Positions 33,657 to 44,800 are shown, counted from the stretch's first letter. The stretch: DNA of 64,000 nt from an uncultured Bacteroidota bacterium (GCA_903861145.1 CAIOTH010000042.1:34236-98235); one strand, 5' to 3'. The notes: a model not told the origin generated them from the sequence alone. Numbers and translations: made by a program.

Positions 33657-34271
33657 TTACTTTTTCTCTTTCCATTCTTTTACCAAAATACTCAATTCCT
33701 GGTCAATGCTGCGGCTCATATCTTGCTCGTACCATGTATGTAACTGTCGAACGCTTTCGCGGTAATCAATGCCCGGTTCATGTTTCCATCTAACCACCAT
33801 TTCATGGAGTAAGGCAGGCCGTGGGCCCCATGTTCCAACTTCGCTCAGGTCGCTTTTTCGCAGGCATACCAGTTTGGGTATTGAATCAGTTCCCTCGGTT
33901 TGATAAGCTTTCATTATGTCTAAATGTTCATCGCGCAGTACAATCCTGAAGTCAATTTTATCCGAACTGCTGGCAAAAAGGTAAAGCGCCGGGGTGCCCC
34001 ACGATGCATCGCCGCACCAGGGTTCACTTAATACCAACCAAACCCATTCTTCCTTTAATTCGCTTAACTGGTTATACAAACGTTGGCTAATAACGGTTTC
34101 GGCCAGTACCTTGTTCATCCGGTTTAAATTCGACTGGGTATATCTCAAGGTTGGCTCATTAGCATACATACCCTGCGGGGTACTGCTTTCAACAATTGAT
34201 TTTGTTAAATCAAGATATTGCTGAAAAGAGAACGCTTTGTCGAGTATAGCCTGTGTTATTAGTTGCTGCAT
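33657..34271 (-). CDS. Thioredoxin-like protein (Thioredoxin_9 type, WCGD)
   Basis: The 204-aa protein has a long helical N-terminus and a thioredoxin-like fold with the motif PWCGD in place of WCxxC (SEPWCGDASWGTP), so only one active-site Cys remains. This matches the thioredoxin_9 family found across Bacteroidota. A general redox or chaperone role is possible but not shown. The start is the ATG at 34271, since the longer frame opens with TTG. It is probably co-transcribed with gldC. Confidence 0.78.
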   Translation of the reverse strand: MQQLITQAILDKAFSFQQYLDLTKSIVESSTPQGMYANEPTLRYTQSNLNRMNKVLAETVISQRLYNQLSELKEEWVWLVLSEPWCGDASWGTPALYLFASSSDKIDFRIVLRDEHLDIMKAYQTEGTDSIPKLVCLRKSDLSEVGTWGPRPALLHEMVVRWKHEPGIDYRESVRQLHTWYEQDMSRSIDQELSILVKEWKEKK

Positions 34272-34379
34272 TGAAGGGCGCAAATATAGGATTTTAAGTG
34301 TTCAGGTCCCCGCGCGTTCATCCGTTCACGTTGTTTAATAAATGATAAATTCGCATCTCAACTCTACTAAAATCAAATT

Positions 34380-35366
34380 ATGGAATACAGGAGACTCGGA
34401 AAATCAGGCTTACAGGTAAGCGCCCTTTCATTAGGCAGTTGGGTAACCTTTGGCGCGCAGATTGGAGATGACGTTGCCGAACAGTTAATGATAAAGGCCT
34501 ATGAAGCCGGGTTAAATTTTTTCGATAATGCCGAGGTATATGCTCATGGCAAAAGTGAAATTGTTATGGGCAATATTTTGAAAAAGCTTGGCTGGGACCG
34601 CGATACTTACATAGTTTCGTCAAAATCGTTTTGGGGACGTGTGCCCAACCCCGGACCTAACCAAAAAGGTTTAATGCGCAAGCATTTGATTGAAGCCTGC
34701 CATGCAGCCTTAAGACGCTTTCAACTGGAATACCTCGATTTGTATTTTTGCCACAGGCCGGATGCTAGCACACCTATTGAAGAGGTGGTTTGGACCATGC
34801 ATAACCTGATATTACAAGGCAAAATATTTTATTGGGGCACCAGCGAATGGACCGGCCAACAAATTACCGAGGCACATTATTGGGCCGCTAAAAATAACCT
34901 GATACCACCGGTTATGGAGCAACCGCAATATAACATGTTGAAACGGGATACTGTTGAAGGTGATTACCTGCCTTTATTTGAGCACTTTGGCATGGGAACT
35001 ACCATTTGGAGCCCTTTGGCCTCAGGCCTATTAACCGGGAAGTATCTGGATGGCACTGCCAGCGAGAATAACCGTTTTGAGCAAATGCAATGGTTGAAGG
35101 ACCGTGTAATGGGTGATACTGAAAAGCTAGAGAAAGTTAAGAAACTGATAGGCATTGCTAAAGAACTGGATGTTTCGTTAACCCATCTTGCATTATGCTG
35201 GTGTTTGAAAAATAAGAACGTTAGCACTGTAATACTGGGTGCATCTAAAGTTTCTCAGCTTGAGGAGAATCTGAAATGCTATGATGCCATGCCTAAACTT
35301 ACCGATGAGGCAATGTTTAAGATTGAGGAGGTTTTACAGAATAAGCCGAAGATTATATCGTATTAA
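34380..35366 (+). CDS. Aldo/keto reductase (potassium channel beta-subunit-like)
   Basis: The 328-aa (beta/alpha)8 oxidoreductase has the AKR tetrad region: Asp/Tyr in FDNAEVYAHGKSE, Lys in IVSSKSFWG and His in DLYFCHRPD. C-terminal NADPH-binding SxVILGASKVSQLEENL fits the AKR6/7-like Kvbeta subgroup. No K+ channel gene is nearby, so it is likely a general carbonyl reductase. The upstream gap (34272-34379) is shared with the divergent thioredoxin-like gene. Confidence 0.92.
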   Translation: MEYRRLGKSGLQVSALSLGSWVTFGAQIGDDVAEQLMIKAYEAGLNFFDNAEVYAHGKSEIVMGNILKKLGWDRDTYIVSSKSFWGRVPNPGPNQKGLMRKHLIEACHAALRRFQLEYLDLYFCHRPDASTPIEEVVWTMHNLILQGKIFYWGTSEWTGQQITEAHYWAAKNNLIPPVMEQPQYNMLKRDTVEGDYLPLFEHFGMGTTIWSPLASGLLTGKYLDGTASENNRFEQMQWLKDRVMGDTEKLEKVKKLIGIAKELDVSLTHLALCWCLKNKNVSTVILGASKVSQLEENLKCYDAMPKLTDEAMFKIEEVLQNKPKIISY

Positions 35367-35418
35367 TGTGCGAAGGTATTAATATGTTAGTGCTGGAAAT
35401 AATGTGCCGTGCTTTTTG

Positions 35419-35805
35419 CTATAGTGAATTATATTGCTGGAGAGAAAAAACAAATACGATCAATGGAAGAATGAAAATTAGAAAACCAATGAGCATATCC
35501 CGTTTTGTTGGTTCCCCCTTTTCTTCCTTAATACCGCTTACTATTTTTTCGCCTTTGCTATTTCGTCTGAAATAATAGCTAACTCCTAAAATAAGAAACG
35601 AGCAAAGCGTTACAAAAACACCAATGTATGCATGTTCTCTTTTTAAATGTAATCTCAGAAAGTATGAGGTTAGAAGAATAAAATCTAAAAAGGAAATAAT
35701 TAGCGCAGTTGCCAAAAGAGTACTTGCTCCAAGATGTCTATTCGGAACTGGATTTTTTTCATTGATGCATGTGAAGCTGTAACAGTAGTAGTAAATTATA
35801 TTCAT
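35419..35805 (-). CDS. Small membrane protein, unknown
   Basis: This 128-aa protein has three hydrophobic segments (about 30-50, 60-80 and 105-125) and a Lys/Glu-rich loop between the second and third. The start is set at the ATG at 35805, two codons inside the open frame, which otherwise opens with TTG. No family is recognised. It overlaps nothing on its own strand; opposite-strand frames here look like shadows. Confidence 0.5.
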   Translation of the reverse strand: MNIIYYYCYSFTCINEKNPVPNRHLGASTLLATALIISFLDFILLTSYFLRLHLKREHAYIGVFVTLCSFLILGVSYYFRRNSKGEKIVSGIKEEKGEPTKRDMLIGFLIFILPLIVFVFSLQQYNSL

Positions 35806-35900
35806 AGACAACTAAAGTGAATTTATAGAGCAAATACCACATAATGCTTCTTAACTACTGAAGCATTATATTTGTTAAGACATTGCATATTAACACGCTC

Positions 35901-36944
35901 TTAAATGTCTAAATACTCTGCATCGTCGTTAACCGGATAGCGCATCAGCAATTTGATGGCGCGGTCCATAGAAAGGTCTTCGAACAGCACTTTTGAAATT
36001 GTTTGAAGTAGAGGAGCTGAAGCCCCTAAATGGTCAACAATCAGTTTACCTATTTTAAGTGTGCGCACCCCTTCGGCAACTTCGCCTATATCACGTAATA
36101 TATCATCCAGTTTTTCGCCTTTAGCAATACGGTATCCTACTGTATAGTTTCGTGATTTTGGCGAGGTGCAGGTTGCTATTAAATCGCCAATTCCGGCAAT
36201 GCCTAAAAAGGCGCGTTTATCTGCTCCTAAAGCTTTACCGATGTATATCATCTCTGCCATGCCTCGGGTAATAAGCAACGCCCGGGCATTTTCGCCATAT
36301 CCTAAACCGTTTAACGCACCACTTGCAATAGCTACGTAGTTTTTCAGCACCCCCGATAACTCAATACCCAAAATATCTTTATTGCCATATACCTGGAAAC
36401 GCTCGCTTCTTAAAGCAGCCTGGCCTTCGGCTATTACCTCATCAAACCTGCTGGCTATAACAGTGGCTGCTGGTTGCCTTTCCATAATTTCTAACGCAAG
36501 GTTAGGGCCGGCCAAACAACCCACACGCACAATACCGGTTTCTTGCAGTATCAGTTCGCTCATGGTTTTTATCTCCTTTAAACGAATGTTTTTCGCATCA
36601 GCCTTGTCAATGTCAAACTCGCAATGCAAACCTTTTGTGGCATGTATCATAATATGATCGGGCCTTAAATATGGGGCGAAATCAATAATCATGCTTTTGA
36701 AAAATGCTGAAGGAACCACAGGGAAAAGCAGGAAACAATCACTGGCTATATGCGCAAGCGAGTCCGCCACTATAATGCGGTCACTCAATTCGAAATTCCT
36801 GATTTTGCGGGTTCTTCTGATAAGGTCAGCACTTTCCTTATTGCGCTCGTACAACAGTACATCTTGGTTTTCGGCAAGCAAGTTGGCAATTGCCGAACCG
36901 AAACTTCCTGCCCCTATAACGCCTACCGGTCTTCTTGTACTCAT
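35901..36944 (-). CDS. gpsA: Glycerol-3-phosphate dehydrogenase [NAD(P)+]
   Basis: GpsA makes sn-glycerol-3-phosphate from dihydroxyacetone phosphate for phospholipid synthesis. The 347-aa protein has the Rossmann GAGSFGSAIA at residues 11-20, the GPNLALEI stretch, the catalytic Lys in GVLKNYVAIASG and the C-terminal GVRTLK/YPVNDDAEYL region. It is the second gene after the PlsB-like acyltransferase (16-bp gap), so substrate synthesis and its first acylation are genetically linked. Confidence 0.96.
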   Translation of the reverse strand: MSTRRPVGVIGAGSFGSAIANLLAENQDVLLYERNKESADLIRRTRKIRNFELSDRIIVADSLAHIASDCFLLFPVVPSAFFKSMIIDFAPYLRPDHIMIHATKGLHCEFDIDKADAKNIRLKEIKTMSELILQETGIVRVGCLAGPNLALEIMERQPAATVIASRFDEVIAEGQAALRSERFQVYGNKDILGIELSGVLKNYVAIASGALNGLGYGENARALLITRGMAEMIYIGKALGADKRAFLGIAGIGDLIATCTSPKSRNYTVGYRIAKGEKLDDILRDIGEVAEGVRTLKIGKLIVDHLGASAPLLQTISKVLFEDLSMDRAIKLLMRYPVNDDAEYLDI

Positions 36945-36960
36945 CGTCTTCTTTTAAACT

Positions 36961-38652
36961 TCAAATAAACTTTTCTAATTCATAACCATCCAAACGGTTA
37001 TGGTAGTAATACAACAACTTTAAATCTTCAGACCCAATGTTTCCGTTACTGAGGATTGTAAGCGGCGAAGCAGTATGATATAAGTTGATGTTTTTCATGC
37101 CGTGGTCAATAATTTTATCCACGTTCCACCGCAATTCGGGCGACATTAATACCTCACCTTTGTCATAAAGAACCTTCAACCTTTCTTTCAGGTTATTGAT
37201 GCTTTGTACAACCTCGTCATGCGGTATTGAAATATCCTCAACCGGCGTACGTAAAAGTGTAAACAAATCAACGTAATTCAGTTTTCTTTTTATCAGTTCA
37301 AACACCGTAAAGCAAACCAGGTGACTGGTTAACACAACGTTGTAGCGATGGTAATTGTCTACAATGCGCTCGCCTAATATTTTGGTATATTCTTCATCGC
37401 GCTGGTTGTCGTCTTTCAACTCTCCATTGGTAAGGAAGTAGTTTTTTACATTTATTTTCTGCCCCAAATGGTTATGGCTTTCGCCCTCGGCATCTACTTT
37501 ATTACCAACCACATCCATCACCTCGCCAAACGAAACCGAAAGCGATGATGATGCAGAAAGGAATTTAAGCATAAAGCGCACCAGCTTAAACGAGGTGGAA
37601 TATTCGTCGTTCTCTCTGAAAAAACGTTCCTTCCCAATTTCTTTTAAGTAATCGTTAATTAGTCCCTGCGCCTCCAACACAAAATGATAATTAATAACAC
37701 AAGGCACTATAAATATTTTAGGGGCTGTCTCCTCGGGGAAGTTTTTGTAGTGAAGTTTTTGCGCTTCAACGGCGGTGCCTAACAGGCCAAGCTTCAGTTT
37801 CTTTTCTAAGGTTCCTGAGCGCGATCTTGTTCCTCCGGGGAAAAAGATACTATGCGCTCCACGCTGAATAGCAACACATGAGTAGTTCTTAAGCGTCTCA
37901 AGGTAAAGCGCATTCTTTTTTCTTCTATCCAATTTATAAGCTCCAAGCCTACTCATAAAATACGAGAGGATACCTATGTTAAACAGGTTTAAACCTGCCC
38001 CATAGGTAAATGCCGGTAACCCCAATTCATTTAGTAACCAACCCACCATTATTGAATCCATATTACTGAAGTGGGTAGGCACTACTATAATGGTGCCTTT
38101 GGTAGCTAGGTGGCGTATCTTCTCTACATCGCCGGTAATAGGTATTTTTTCGTGGATGGTTTTTACGTTACCCGCAATGGTTTTAAACCACTTGCCCGGT
38201 GCTGCCGCCAACACACGCCCGAAAAACTGGGGTAAAATGGCTTTGGCAAATGTAAATGCACCTATATCAAAGTTACCTACTATTTCGTTGGTATAGCGGT
38301 CAAGTATTTCGTCAATAAGTTCATTCTCGGTTGCGGCACCATCGCCGGCGTGCTGTTCAAGCTTAATAAGCTTACTCTTGAGACTATTCCAAAATTGTTT
38401 CTCATCAGGCGGGTCGGCTTTCCAGGGCTTTTCGGTTAGGCGTATGCGCTCCTGGTAAAGCACTTTAGCCAACTCTTCGCGTAAAGCCTTTTCGGTTTTA
38501 AACTTATGTTTAAGACGGTAATGGGTACGTTTTTTTACTTCGTCAACAAAACCTTCTTTGTCTTCACTTAACTTGTATATAGGCCATTGATGAATATCTT
38601 CAATAACATAAGGTAGGGGATAGTCTTGCGGATTATATTGTCGTCCGGTCAT
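36961..38652 (-). CDS. PlsB-like glycerol-3-phosphate/lysophosphatidate acyltransferase
   Basis: This 563-aa acyltransferase has the four PlsB/PlsC blocks: HFSNMD (block I, HxxxxD) near residue 197, GAYKLDRRKKN (block II), FFPGGTRSRSG (block III) and IVPCVINY (block IV), with long extra N- and C-terminal regions as in GPAT enzymes. It probably acylates glycerol-3-phosphate at the sn-1 position. In many bacteria that step is carried out by PlsX/PlsY instead. No membrane helices are evident, so it is likely a peripheral membrane enzyme. gpsA follows immediately. Confidence 0.85.
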   Translation of the reverse strand: MTGRQYNPQDYPLPYVIEDIHQWPIYKLSEDKEGFVDEVKKRTHYRLKHKFKTEKALREELAKVLYQERIRLTEKPWKADPPDEKQFWNSLKSKLIKLEQHAGDGAATENELIDEILDRYTNEIVGNFDIGAFTFAKAILPQFFGRVLAAAPGKWFKTIAGNVKTIHEKIPITGDVEKIRHLATKGTIIVVPTHFSNMDSIMVGWLLNELGLPAFTYGAGLNLFNIGILSYFMSRLGAYKLDRRKKNALYLETLKNYSCVAIQRGAHSIFFPGGTRSRSGTLEKKLKLGLLGTAVEAQKLHYKNFPEETAPKIFIVPCVINYHFVLEAQGLINDYLKEIGKERFFRENDEYSTSFKLVRFMLKFLSASSSLSVSFGEVMDVVGNKVDAEGESHNHLGQKINVKNYFLTNGELKDDNQRDEEYTKILGERIVDNYHRYNVVLTSHLVCFTVFELIKRKLNYVDLFTLLRTPVEDISIPHDEVVQSINNLKERLKVLYDKGEVLMSPELRWNVDKIIDHGMKNINLYHTASPLTILSNGNIGSEDLKLLYYYHNRLDGYELEKFI

Positions 38653-38723
38653 AGCACTTAAATAGTTGAACTAAATATAGAAAAATTATCGATGATAGCC
38701 GGTTTATAACCAGGTCTGCCAAA

Positions 38724-39221
38724 CTATTTGCAAGGTATTTTTTTAAACTCGAAAGTAACCGCCTTGTCGTTTTTTGTTTCACCCGCCGGGCTTAAACTAT
38801 CAGCAATATGCTTTGTAAAATTGGCATACAAAATACCATCCTCAAGTTTCCATTGTCTGTCCTGCCTTTGCCATCCGTTACCATTATTAAATGCATAATT
38901 CAAAAAAAAGTTGGTTCCATAAATTGCACCTACAAAAGTTCCACCCGGAAGGTTTGCGGACTTGTCGAATTCAACTTCCCCTACAACGCTATCGCCGGTT
39001 TTTGTCATTTGAAGAGTGCCGGCATCTTTTTGTTCAAAGCAAAAAATCTCAGGAGGAATGGGTGCATTTGGTGGTAAATCGAAAGGCACCGCCACATTTT
39101 TATCTACATTGCTGGTACATGCCGTCAACATACATGCCGTTAAGGTTGTCAACAAATAACTTAAAGTCCTATTTGCGGGAGAACAATTTTTGAATGAGAA
39201 GTTTAGCACACCTAATTTCAT
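38724..39221 (-). CDS. Lipoprotein, unknown
   Basis: The 165-aa protein has an N-terminal signal of lipoprotein type (hydrophobic LSYLLTTLTACMLTAC followed by TSN). The start ATG gives a fairly long, basic leader. The mature part is beta-rich with no known domain and one Cys in the C-terminal tail. It lies 17 bp after ftcD on the same strand; the link may be only positional. Confidence 0.6.
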   Translation of the reverse strand: MKLGVLNFSFKNCSPANRTLSYLLTTLTACMLTACTSNVDKNVAVPFDLPPNAPIPPEIFCFEQKDAGTLQMTKTGDSVVGEVEFDKSANLPGGTFVGAIYGTNFFLNYAFNNGNGWQRQDRQWKLEDGILYANFTKHIADSLSPAGETKNDKAVTFEFKKIPCK

Positions 39222-39238
39222 AAAGCGCTTTGATTTAA

Positions 39239-40891
39239 CTATCCAATTTTATTATTCACTATTTCAAGCACTTGTTTCTCCAACTCAAAAGTTTTTGTAA
39301 GCATTTCGTTGGCGTGCTTTAAAGTTTGCTCAACATAGGCTTTATCTTCGTAGCCCGCAGCATTAATTTTTACATTCAGATAAGCGCCGTACACGGCCGA
39401 GCGTGCGCAAAGGGCCCCCACTCCGGCATCAGATACTGAATTTGGATTGCCCGTTTCGGCCATGGCTTTAATTATATCGAAAGAAGATAGAGACAGTTGC
39501 ATTACCCTTAAAGGTATTTCAATAGCGTAATGGGTAGCTTCCTGAATTGCCTGCTTGCGCATAGTTTTTTCGGTATCGGTTGATTTAGGCAAGCCCAAGG
39601 CATCCATTATTTTATTGAAAGCGCGGGTATCTTCATCCACCATTTTAATCAGTTGGTCTTTAATGGCCTGTCCCTTTTCTGCCCAATCCGAAAACTCTTT
39701 CCAGCGATCATCCCATCCCTTCTTATGCGATGAGAGATTGGCCACCATCGTTCCTAACGAAATGCCAAGCGCACCCAAATAGGCGGCTATTGATCCACCA
39801 CCGGGTGCTGGCGATTCGCTGGCCGTTTCATCCGCAAACTTTTTAAGGCTCATGTTTACCAGCGGCGACGAGTTTGCATCTTGTAACGTGTATTCAATAA
39901 TTCGCTTGCCGGGATCAAAAGGGGTTAACTCATCAAGACCCATGCTCTTGATGGCAATTTTAATCAGTTCGTCCTCACTTACACCGGTTGAACGTTGCTG
40001 CTTTTCGAGAAAGTATTTACCGGCATCTAACATAGCATTTAGTGGTATTAAGCCAACAAGCTCACTACCGGTTACACGCATGCCGCGGTTATAGGCGCTG
40101 GTAACGCACGCATCAAAGGCAACATGCACCGGTGTAGTGTTGATGTTGGTTAAATTCATACTTACCTGCGCAACGCCATATTCTGGTATATACCAGCCAA
40201 TGCCTTTTACCGCCTTGCAGGCGCCCGGTTCATTTACTTCTTCTCCCTTGTCATTTTTCACTTTACGTCCTGCTTCGCGCACATCAAACGCTACTGAGTT
40301 GGCCCTACGAACTGAGGTAGTATTCAAATTAGCATTGTAAGCCACCAAAAAATCGCGGGCGCCTACGGCAATGTTGCCGTTTCTTTCATTAAACAAGGCC
40401 GGCCCGAAATCGGGTTTCCATTCGGGTAATTTTATCTTTTGCGCAATGCCTTCATACTCTCCGGCGCGAATGCTGGCAAGGTTTTTTCGGTGCGGCGCGC
40501 TAGCGGCGTATTCATAAAGGTAAACAGGTATGTGCAAGGTGTGCCCAACTCTTTCGCCCAATTCTTTGGCACAGGCAATGCAATCTTCCATAGTGGCATT
40601 AGCAATGGGTATAAACGGGCAAACATCAGTAGCACCAAAACGCGGGTGCTCTCCTTTATGTTTCGACATATCTATTAGTTCCGCCGCCTTTGTAATGGCC
40701 TTATAAGCGGCTTCAACCACTGCATTTTCGTCGCCAACAAAGGTTACTACAGTGCGGTTGGTACCTTTGCCCGGGTCAACATTTAACAGGCGCGCGCCTT
40801 CAACACTTTCTATGGCATCGGTTATTTGCTTAATGATATTCATATCGCGTCCCTCGCTAAAGTTGGGAACGCACTCAATTATCTTCTTCAT
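39239..40891 (-). CDS. ftcD: Bifunctional glutamate formimidoyltransferase / formimidoyl-THF cyclodeaminase
   Basis: The 550-aa protein joins both halves of histidine degradation by the formiminoglutamate route: an N-terminal formimidoyltransferase (residues 1-330, with ECVPNFSEGRD and KHKGEHPRFGATDVCPF) and a C-terminal cyclodeaminase (about 345-550, FADETASESPAPGGGSIAA and the helical FTCD_C tail). It transfers the formimidoyl group to tetrahydrofolate and releases ammonia. The hut genes are not in the window. Confidence 0.95.
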   Translation of the reverse strand: MKKIIECVPNFSEGRDMNIIKQITDAIESVEGARLLNVDPGKGTNRTVVTFVGDENAVVEAAYKAITKAAELIDMSKHKGEHPRFGATDVCPFIPIANATMEDCIACAKELGERVGHTLHIPVYLYEYAASAPHRKNLASIRAGEYEGIAQKIKLPEWKPDFGPALFNERNGNIAVGARDFLVAYNANLNTTSVRRANSVAFDVREAGRKVKNDKGEEVNEPGACKAVKGIGWYIPEYGVAQVSMNLTNINTTPVHVAFDACVTSAYNRGMRVTGSELVGLIPLNAMLDAGKYFLEKQQRSTGVSEDELIKIAIKSMGLDELTPFDPGKRIIEYTLQDANSSPLVNMSLKKFADETASESPAPGGGSIAAYLGALGISLGTMVANLSSHKKGWDDRWKEFSDWAEKGQAIKDQLIKMVDEDTRAFNKIMDALGLPKSTDTEKTMRKQAIQEATHYAIEIPLRVMQLSLSSFDIIKAMAETGNPNSVSDAGVGALCARSAVYGAYLNVKINAAGYEDKAYVEQTLKHANEMLTKTFELEKQVLEIVNNKIG

Positions 40892-40994
40892 TGCCCTAAA
40901 TTTTATAGACGAATATAGAAAAGTAAACGAGGTGTATTTCTTATTGCGGGGCGCTTCATTTAATTTTTCAAATTTGCAGCCTTAAAACCACCGA

Positions 40995-41765
40995 ATGGAC
41001 GAAAAACTACAGGCATTTGCCCGCATGCTGAAAATAATGGACGAACTGCGCGAACAGTGCCCCTGGGATAGAAAACAAACCATGGAAACCCTTCGGCCTT
41101 TAACCATTGAAGAAACATATGAACTCGGTGATGCCATTTTGCAGGCTGATATGAAGGATATAAAAGAGGAACTAGGTGATTTGTTATTGCACATCGTTTT
41201 TTATGCCAAAATAGGGGAGGAGAAGGGTGCGTTTGACATTGCCGGGGTAATAAACGGCTTGTGCGAAAAGCTGATTCACAGGCACCCCCATATATATGGT
41301 GATGTAAAAGTGAACGATGAAGAAGATGTAAAACGTAATTGGGAGCAGCTTAAATTAAAGGAAGGAAAGAAATCGGTTTTGGCCGGGGTGCCAAATTCAT
41401 TGCCGGCGCTTATTAAGGCGTATCGAATTCAGGATAAAGCTGCACAGGTAAAATTTGAATGGGATAATATTGATGATGTTTGGAGAAAGGTAGAGGAGGA
41501 AACGGCGGAACTAAAAGAGGCGATTGCCGGAGGGGACAAAATGAAAAAGGAAGAGGAGTTTGGCGACCTGATGTTTGCGATGGTTAATTACGCTCGTTTT
41601 TTGGAGGTCGACCCCGAAACTGCATTAGAAAGAACCAACATAAAATTTATACGCAGGTTCAAATACATTGAAGAGCAAGCTGAAAAGAAAAGCAAAAGCC
41701 TTAGGGAAATGACCTTGGGTGAAATGGATGCCATTTGGAACGAAGCAAAGGCTAATGGACTTTAA
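40995..41765 (+). CDS. mazG: Nucleoside triphosphate pyrophosphohydrolase MazG
   Basis: MazG hydrolyses (d)NTPs to NMPs and pyrophosphate, preventing use of abnormal nucleotides. The 256-aa protein has two MazG folds in tandem: the N-terminal CPWDRKQT, EETYELGDAI and EELGDLLLHIVFYAKIGEE (metal-binding EExxD-type acids) and the C-terminal KVEEETAELKEAI and EEEFGDLMFAMVNYARF. Length fits the E. coli-like two-domain form. It is divergent from ftcD and about 70 bp ahead of the large kinase gene. Confidence 0.96.
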   Translation: MDEKLQAFARMLKIMDELREQCPWDRKQTMETLRPLTIEETYELGDAILQADMKDIKEELGDLLLHIVFYAKIGEEKGAFDIAGVINGLCEKLIHRHPHIYGDVKVNDEEDVKRNWEQLKLKEGKKSVLAGVPNSLPALIKAYRIQDKAAQVKFEWDNIDDVWRKVEEETAELKEAIAGGDKMKKEEEFGDLMFAMVNYARFLEVDPETALERTNIKFIRRFKYIEEQAEKKSKSLREMTLGEMDAIWNEAKANGL

Positions 41766-41838
41766 TATATTTTAGATTCTACGCTTTGTGCTTGCATTAA
41801 GCTGTTAAAAAAATTATCTTGCCTTCAAAGCTATTTCA

Positions 41839-44800
41839 TTGGCTGGATTAACCGGTAACATAAAGCGATTCATTCTTCCTGCACTTTTAGTGGGGGCAGT
41901 CGTTATTGCGTTACTTAAACCCAGTACTGATAGTCTAAGCCAGGTTGCAGCAAAAATTAAGAATAAGCTTAACGATATTGAGGCGGTTTTTGGCGAAGCC
42001 GTCCAAAACAAGAAGCTACTAACGGACTTAGCCCATGGCAAAGAGAATTCACCTTTAGTTGAAAATCTTGAATCAAAGGGATTATCTCTTTTCTATTATC
42101 AGAAAGATTCACTTATTCATTGGACCAGTAACACGGTAACGCCGCCAGCCAATGCCGCATCAGTAGAAAACGGAACCTCGTTTGAAAAACTACGCAACGG
42201 CTGGTATCAAATAATGAAGTGGCATGATAGCACCACTCACGAAACTTTAATTGGCCTTCTGCCCGTTAAAAATCAATATCCTTTCGAGAATAAGTTTTTG
42301 AAAAATGAATTTGTTCTTGGCTTAGGGGTGCCTCATAATGTTGAGATAACCGAGCAAAAAATTCAGGGCTCAATTGCTGTTAAAAGCCTTGCGGGTAAGC
42401 AACTGTTTAGTTTATACCTGGCTGGCGAGGAGAAGGCTGATGAGGTCAACCTCATTCTGCTGATGGCACAATTGGTTTTACTACTTATCGTTTGTTATTA
42501 CATGCAGTGGTTTGCTGCGAAGCTGGTAATAAAGCAGGGGTTTATTGCAGGCTTTTTGGTGCTTGTGGTATCGGTTTTGGTGGGGCGCGCGTTCATATTT
42601 TGGATTGAAGTGCCATCTGAATTTAGCAAGTTGGAGCTTTTCAATCCTAAGTTTTACGCCTCATCGGTTTTTACTGGTTCGTTAGGTGACCTTATAATTG
42701 ATGCACTGCTTTTTAACTGGGTGCTAATGTTTTGGGCGCATTTTAAACCAAGAGTCGGTGCGGCTCAAAAATATAATAGTGCTCTCGCCTGGATTTATCT
42801 TACACTGGTTTTTGTCTTGAGCGGCCTGTTTACCTGGATATTCAGGACGCTGGTAATGGATTCGGTTATTTCGTTCGAGGTTTATAATATCCTCAATCTC
42901 ACCAGCTATAGTTTGTTTGGTATGATGTGCCTTGCGGTAATACTTATAGCGCATTTTTTGGTAACCAAAGAGGCCATACTTAGCCTAAGGGCAATTCATG
43001 TTAAAGCATTGCACATGTTGCTTTTCTGCCTGGTAGCAACGGGTATTTATTGTTTGTTTGCCATTGGTTCTAATTTCTACCAGGTTACTTTCTTTTCGGC
43101 ATTATGGACTGTATTCTTCGTGTTTACCATCAACGCAATACTAAAAGCCGATGGCACTTTCTCCGTTAGAAATATCATTTTATATGTATCACTTTATAGC
43201 ATCCTTTCTACTTACCTGATAGAGAATTTGTATGAGCGGAGAGAGCGCAATCAACGTAGGTTTTTTGCCGGCCGCCTCGTAACCGACCGCGACTTTATTG
43301 CCGAAGATATGTTCGGTGATATATCTCAGCGTATTAATAATGACGCTGTCATTAAAAACTTTTTTGTTAACCCCACAGTAACAAAACGCGAAGTAACAGC
43401 TCGGCTTAGCTCGCTATATCTATCGGGATATTTCAACAAATACGATTTAAAAGTTTATACCTACAATAAGTTTGGTAACCGGGACAAAAACCGGGACACT
43501 TTATCTTTAAATTATTTTAAACACCTGCTAAAGGCCGATTCGGTTAAACCTTTGGCGCTGCATTACATTAGCGACACCGCTCAAAACTATTCGTACCTCA
43601 CCTTCTTCAATTATGAAGAGGACTCAGTTTTTGCAGGTACTTTAGTAATCAGGTTATTGCCTAAAATCTATTATGGTCAAAATGTTTACCCCGAATTGTT
43701 ATTGGGCGAAAACATTACCACAATGGCCGAAAACAGCCGTTATAACTACGCCATCTATAAGCACGAAAAGCTTATTCTTCAACATGGCGATTACCCATAC
43801 ACCTACTTCTGGAACAAAGACTATGTTTTTGATGAGGGCCAGTATAGGTTTATTGATGAAGACGATTGGGAACACATCATATATCACTTTCCCAATGATA
43901 TGAAGGTTATAGTGACGGAACACCAGGAAGGTTTGTTTGAGCCCATAGCTACGTTTTCATACCTCTTTTCTTTTTATTTTTTAGCCGGAGTATTCGCCCT
44001 GCTATTGGTCAGGTTAATAGATAAAGACACGGCAGATACCGGAAGTATATTTAAAGGGTTTGCGCTCTCTTTCCGAACCCGCATTAACTACTCCATGCTT
44101 TCCATGATCGTTATTTCATTCGTTATTATCGGGTTCATTACTATTAGCTTTTTCAGCAGACAATACAACAATTTTTATAACGACAGGCTTACCCGCAAAG
44201 GCAAAATAATTCATGCCAGCCTTGAGTATTTTGTGCAGCAAAATGCAGTTGCAGGCGAAACCCTGGTTACCGACCCTTTGAACAACGCACTTAATTTTGA
44301 GGTAGCCCGACTTGCTGAGTTAAATGATATCGACATCAACCTTTACGATAAGGATGGCAATCTTTCGGTAGCTTCCCAACCCGCCATTTATGATAAGGGC
44401 CTGGTTTCGAAAAAAATGAATCCTGATGCTTTCTTCGAGCTGGCCGAAACCAAAGTGGCGCAACTTACGGCGCAGGAAGCCATTGGAGGACTTAACTACC
44501 TTACTATATATGCACCGGTTCGGAACGTGCAAGGCGAAGCAATTGCTTACCTCGGCATGCCTTATTTTGAGCGTGCCAAAAACATAAGTGATGATGTTTC
44601 TTCGTTCCTGGTAGCGCTTATGAACGTTTATGTTTTCCTGCTTATTTGCGCCGCAATTCTGGCCTATTTTATTTCAAACTCAATTACCCGTCCGCTTACT
44701 ATTATTAGCGAGAAGCTTAGGATATTGAACCTGAACAAGAAGAACGAACCTATTGAATGGAAAAGCAAAGATGAAATTGGGGTGTTGATAGGAGAGTACA

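Noticed and set aside
35366..35575. Open frame of 69 codons on the plus strand
   Set aside because: It overlaps the membrane-protein gene on the other strand and shows no domain; less likely than the three-TM frame.
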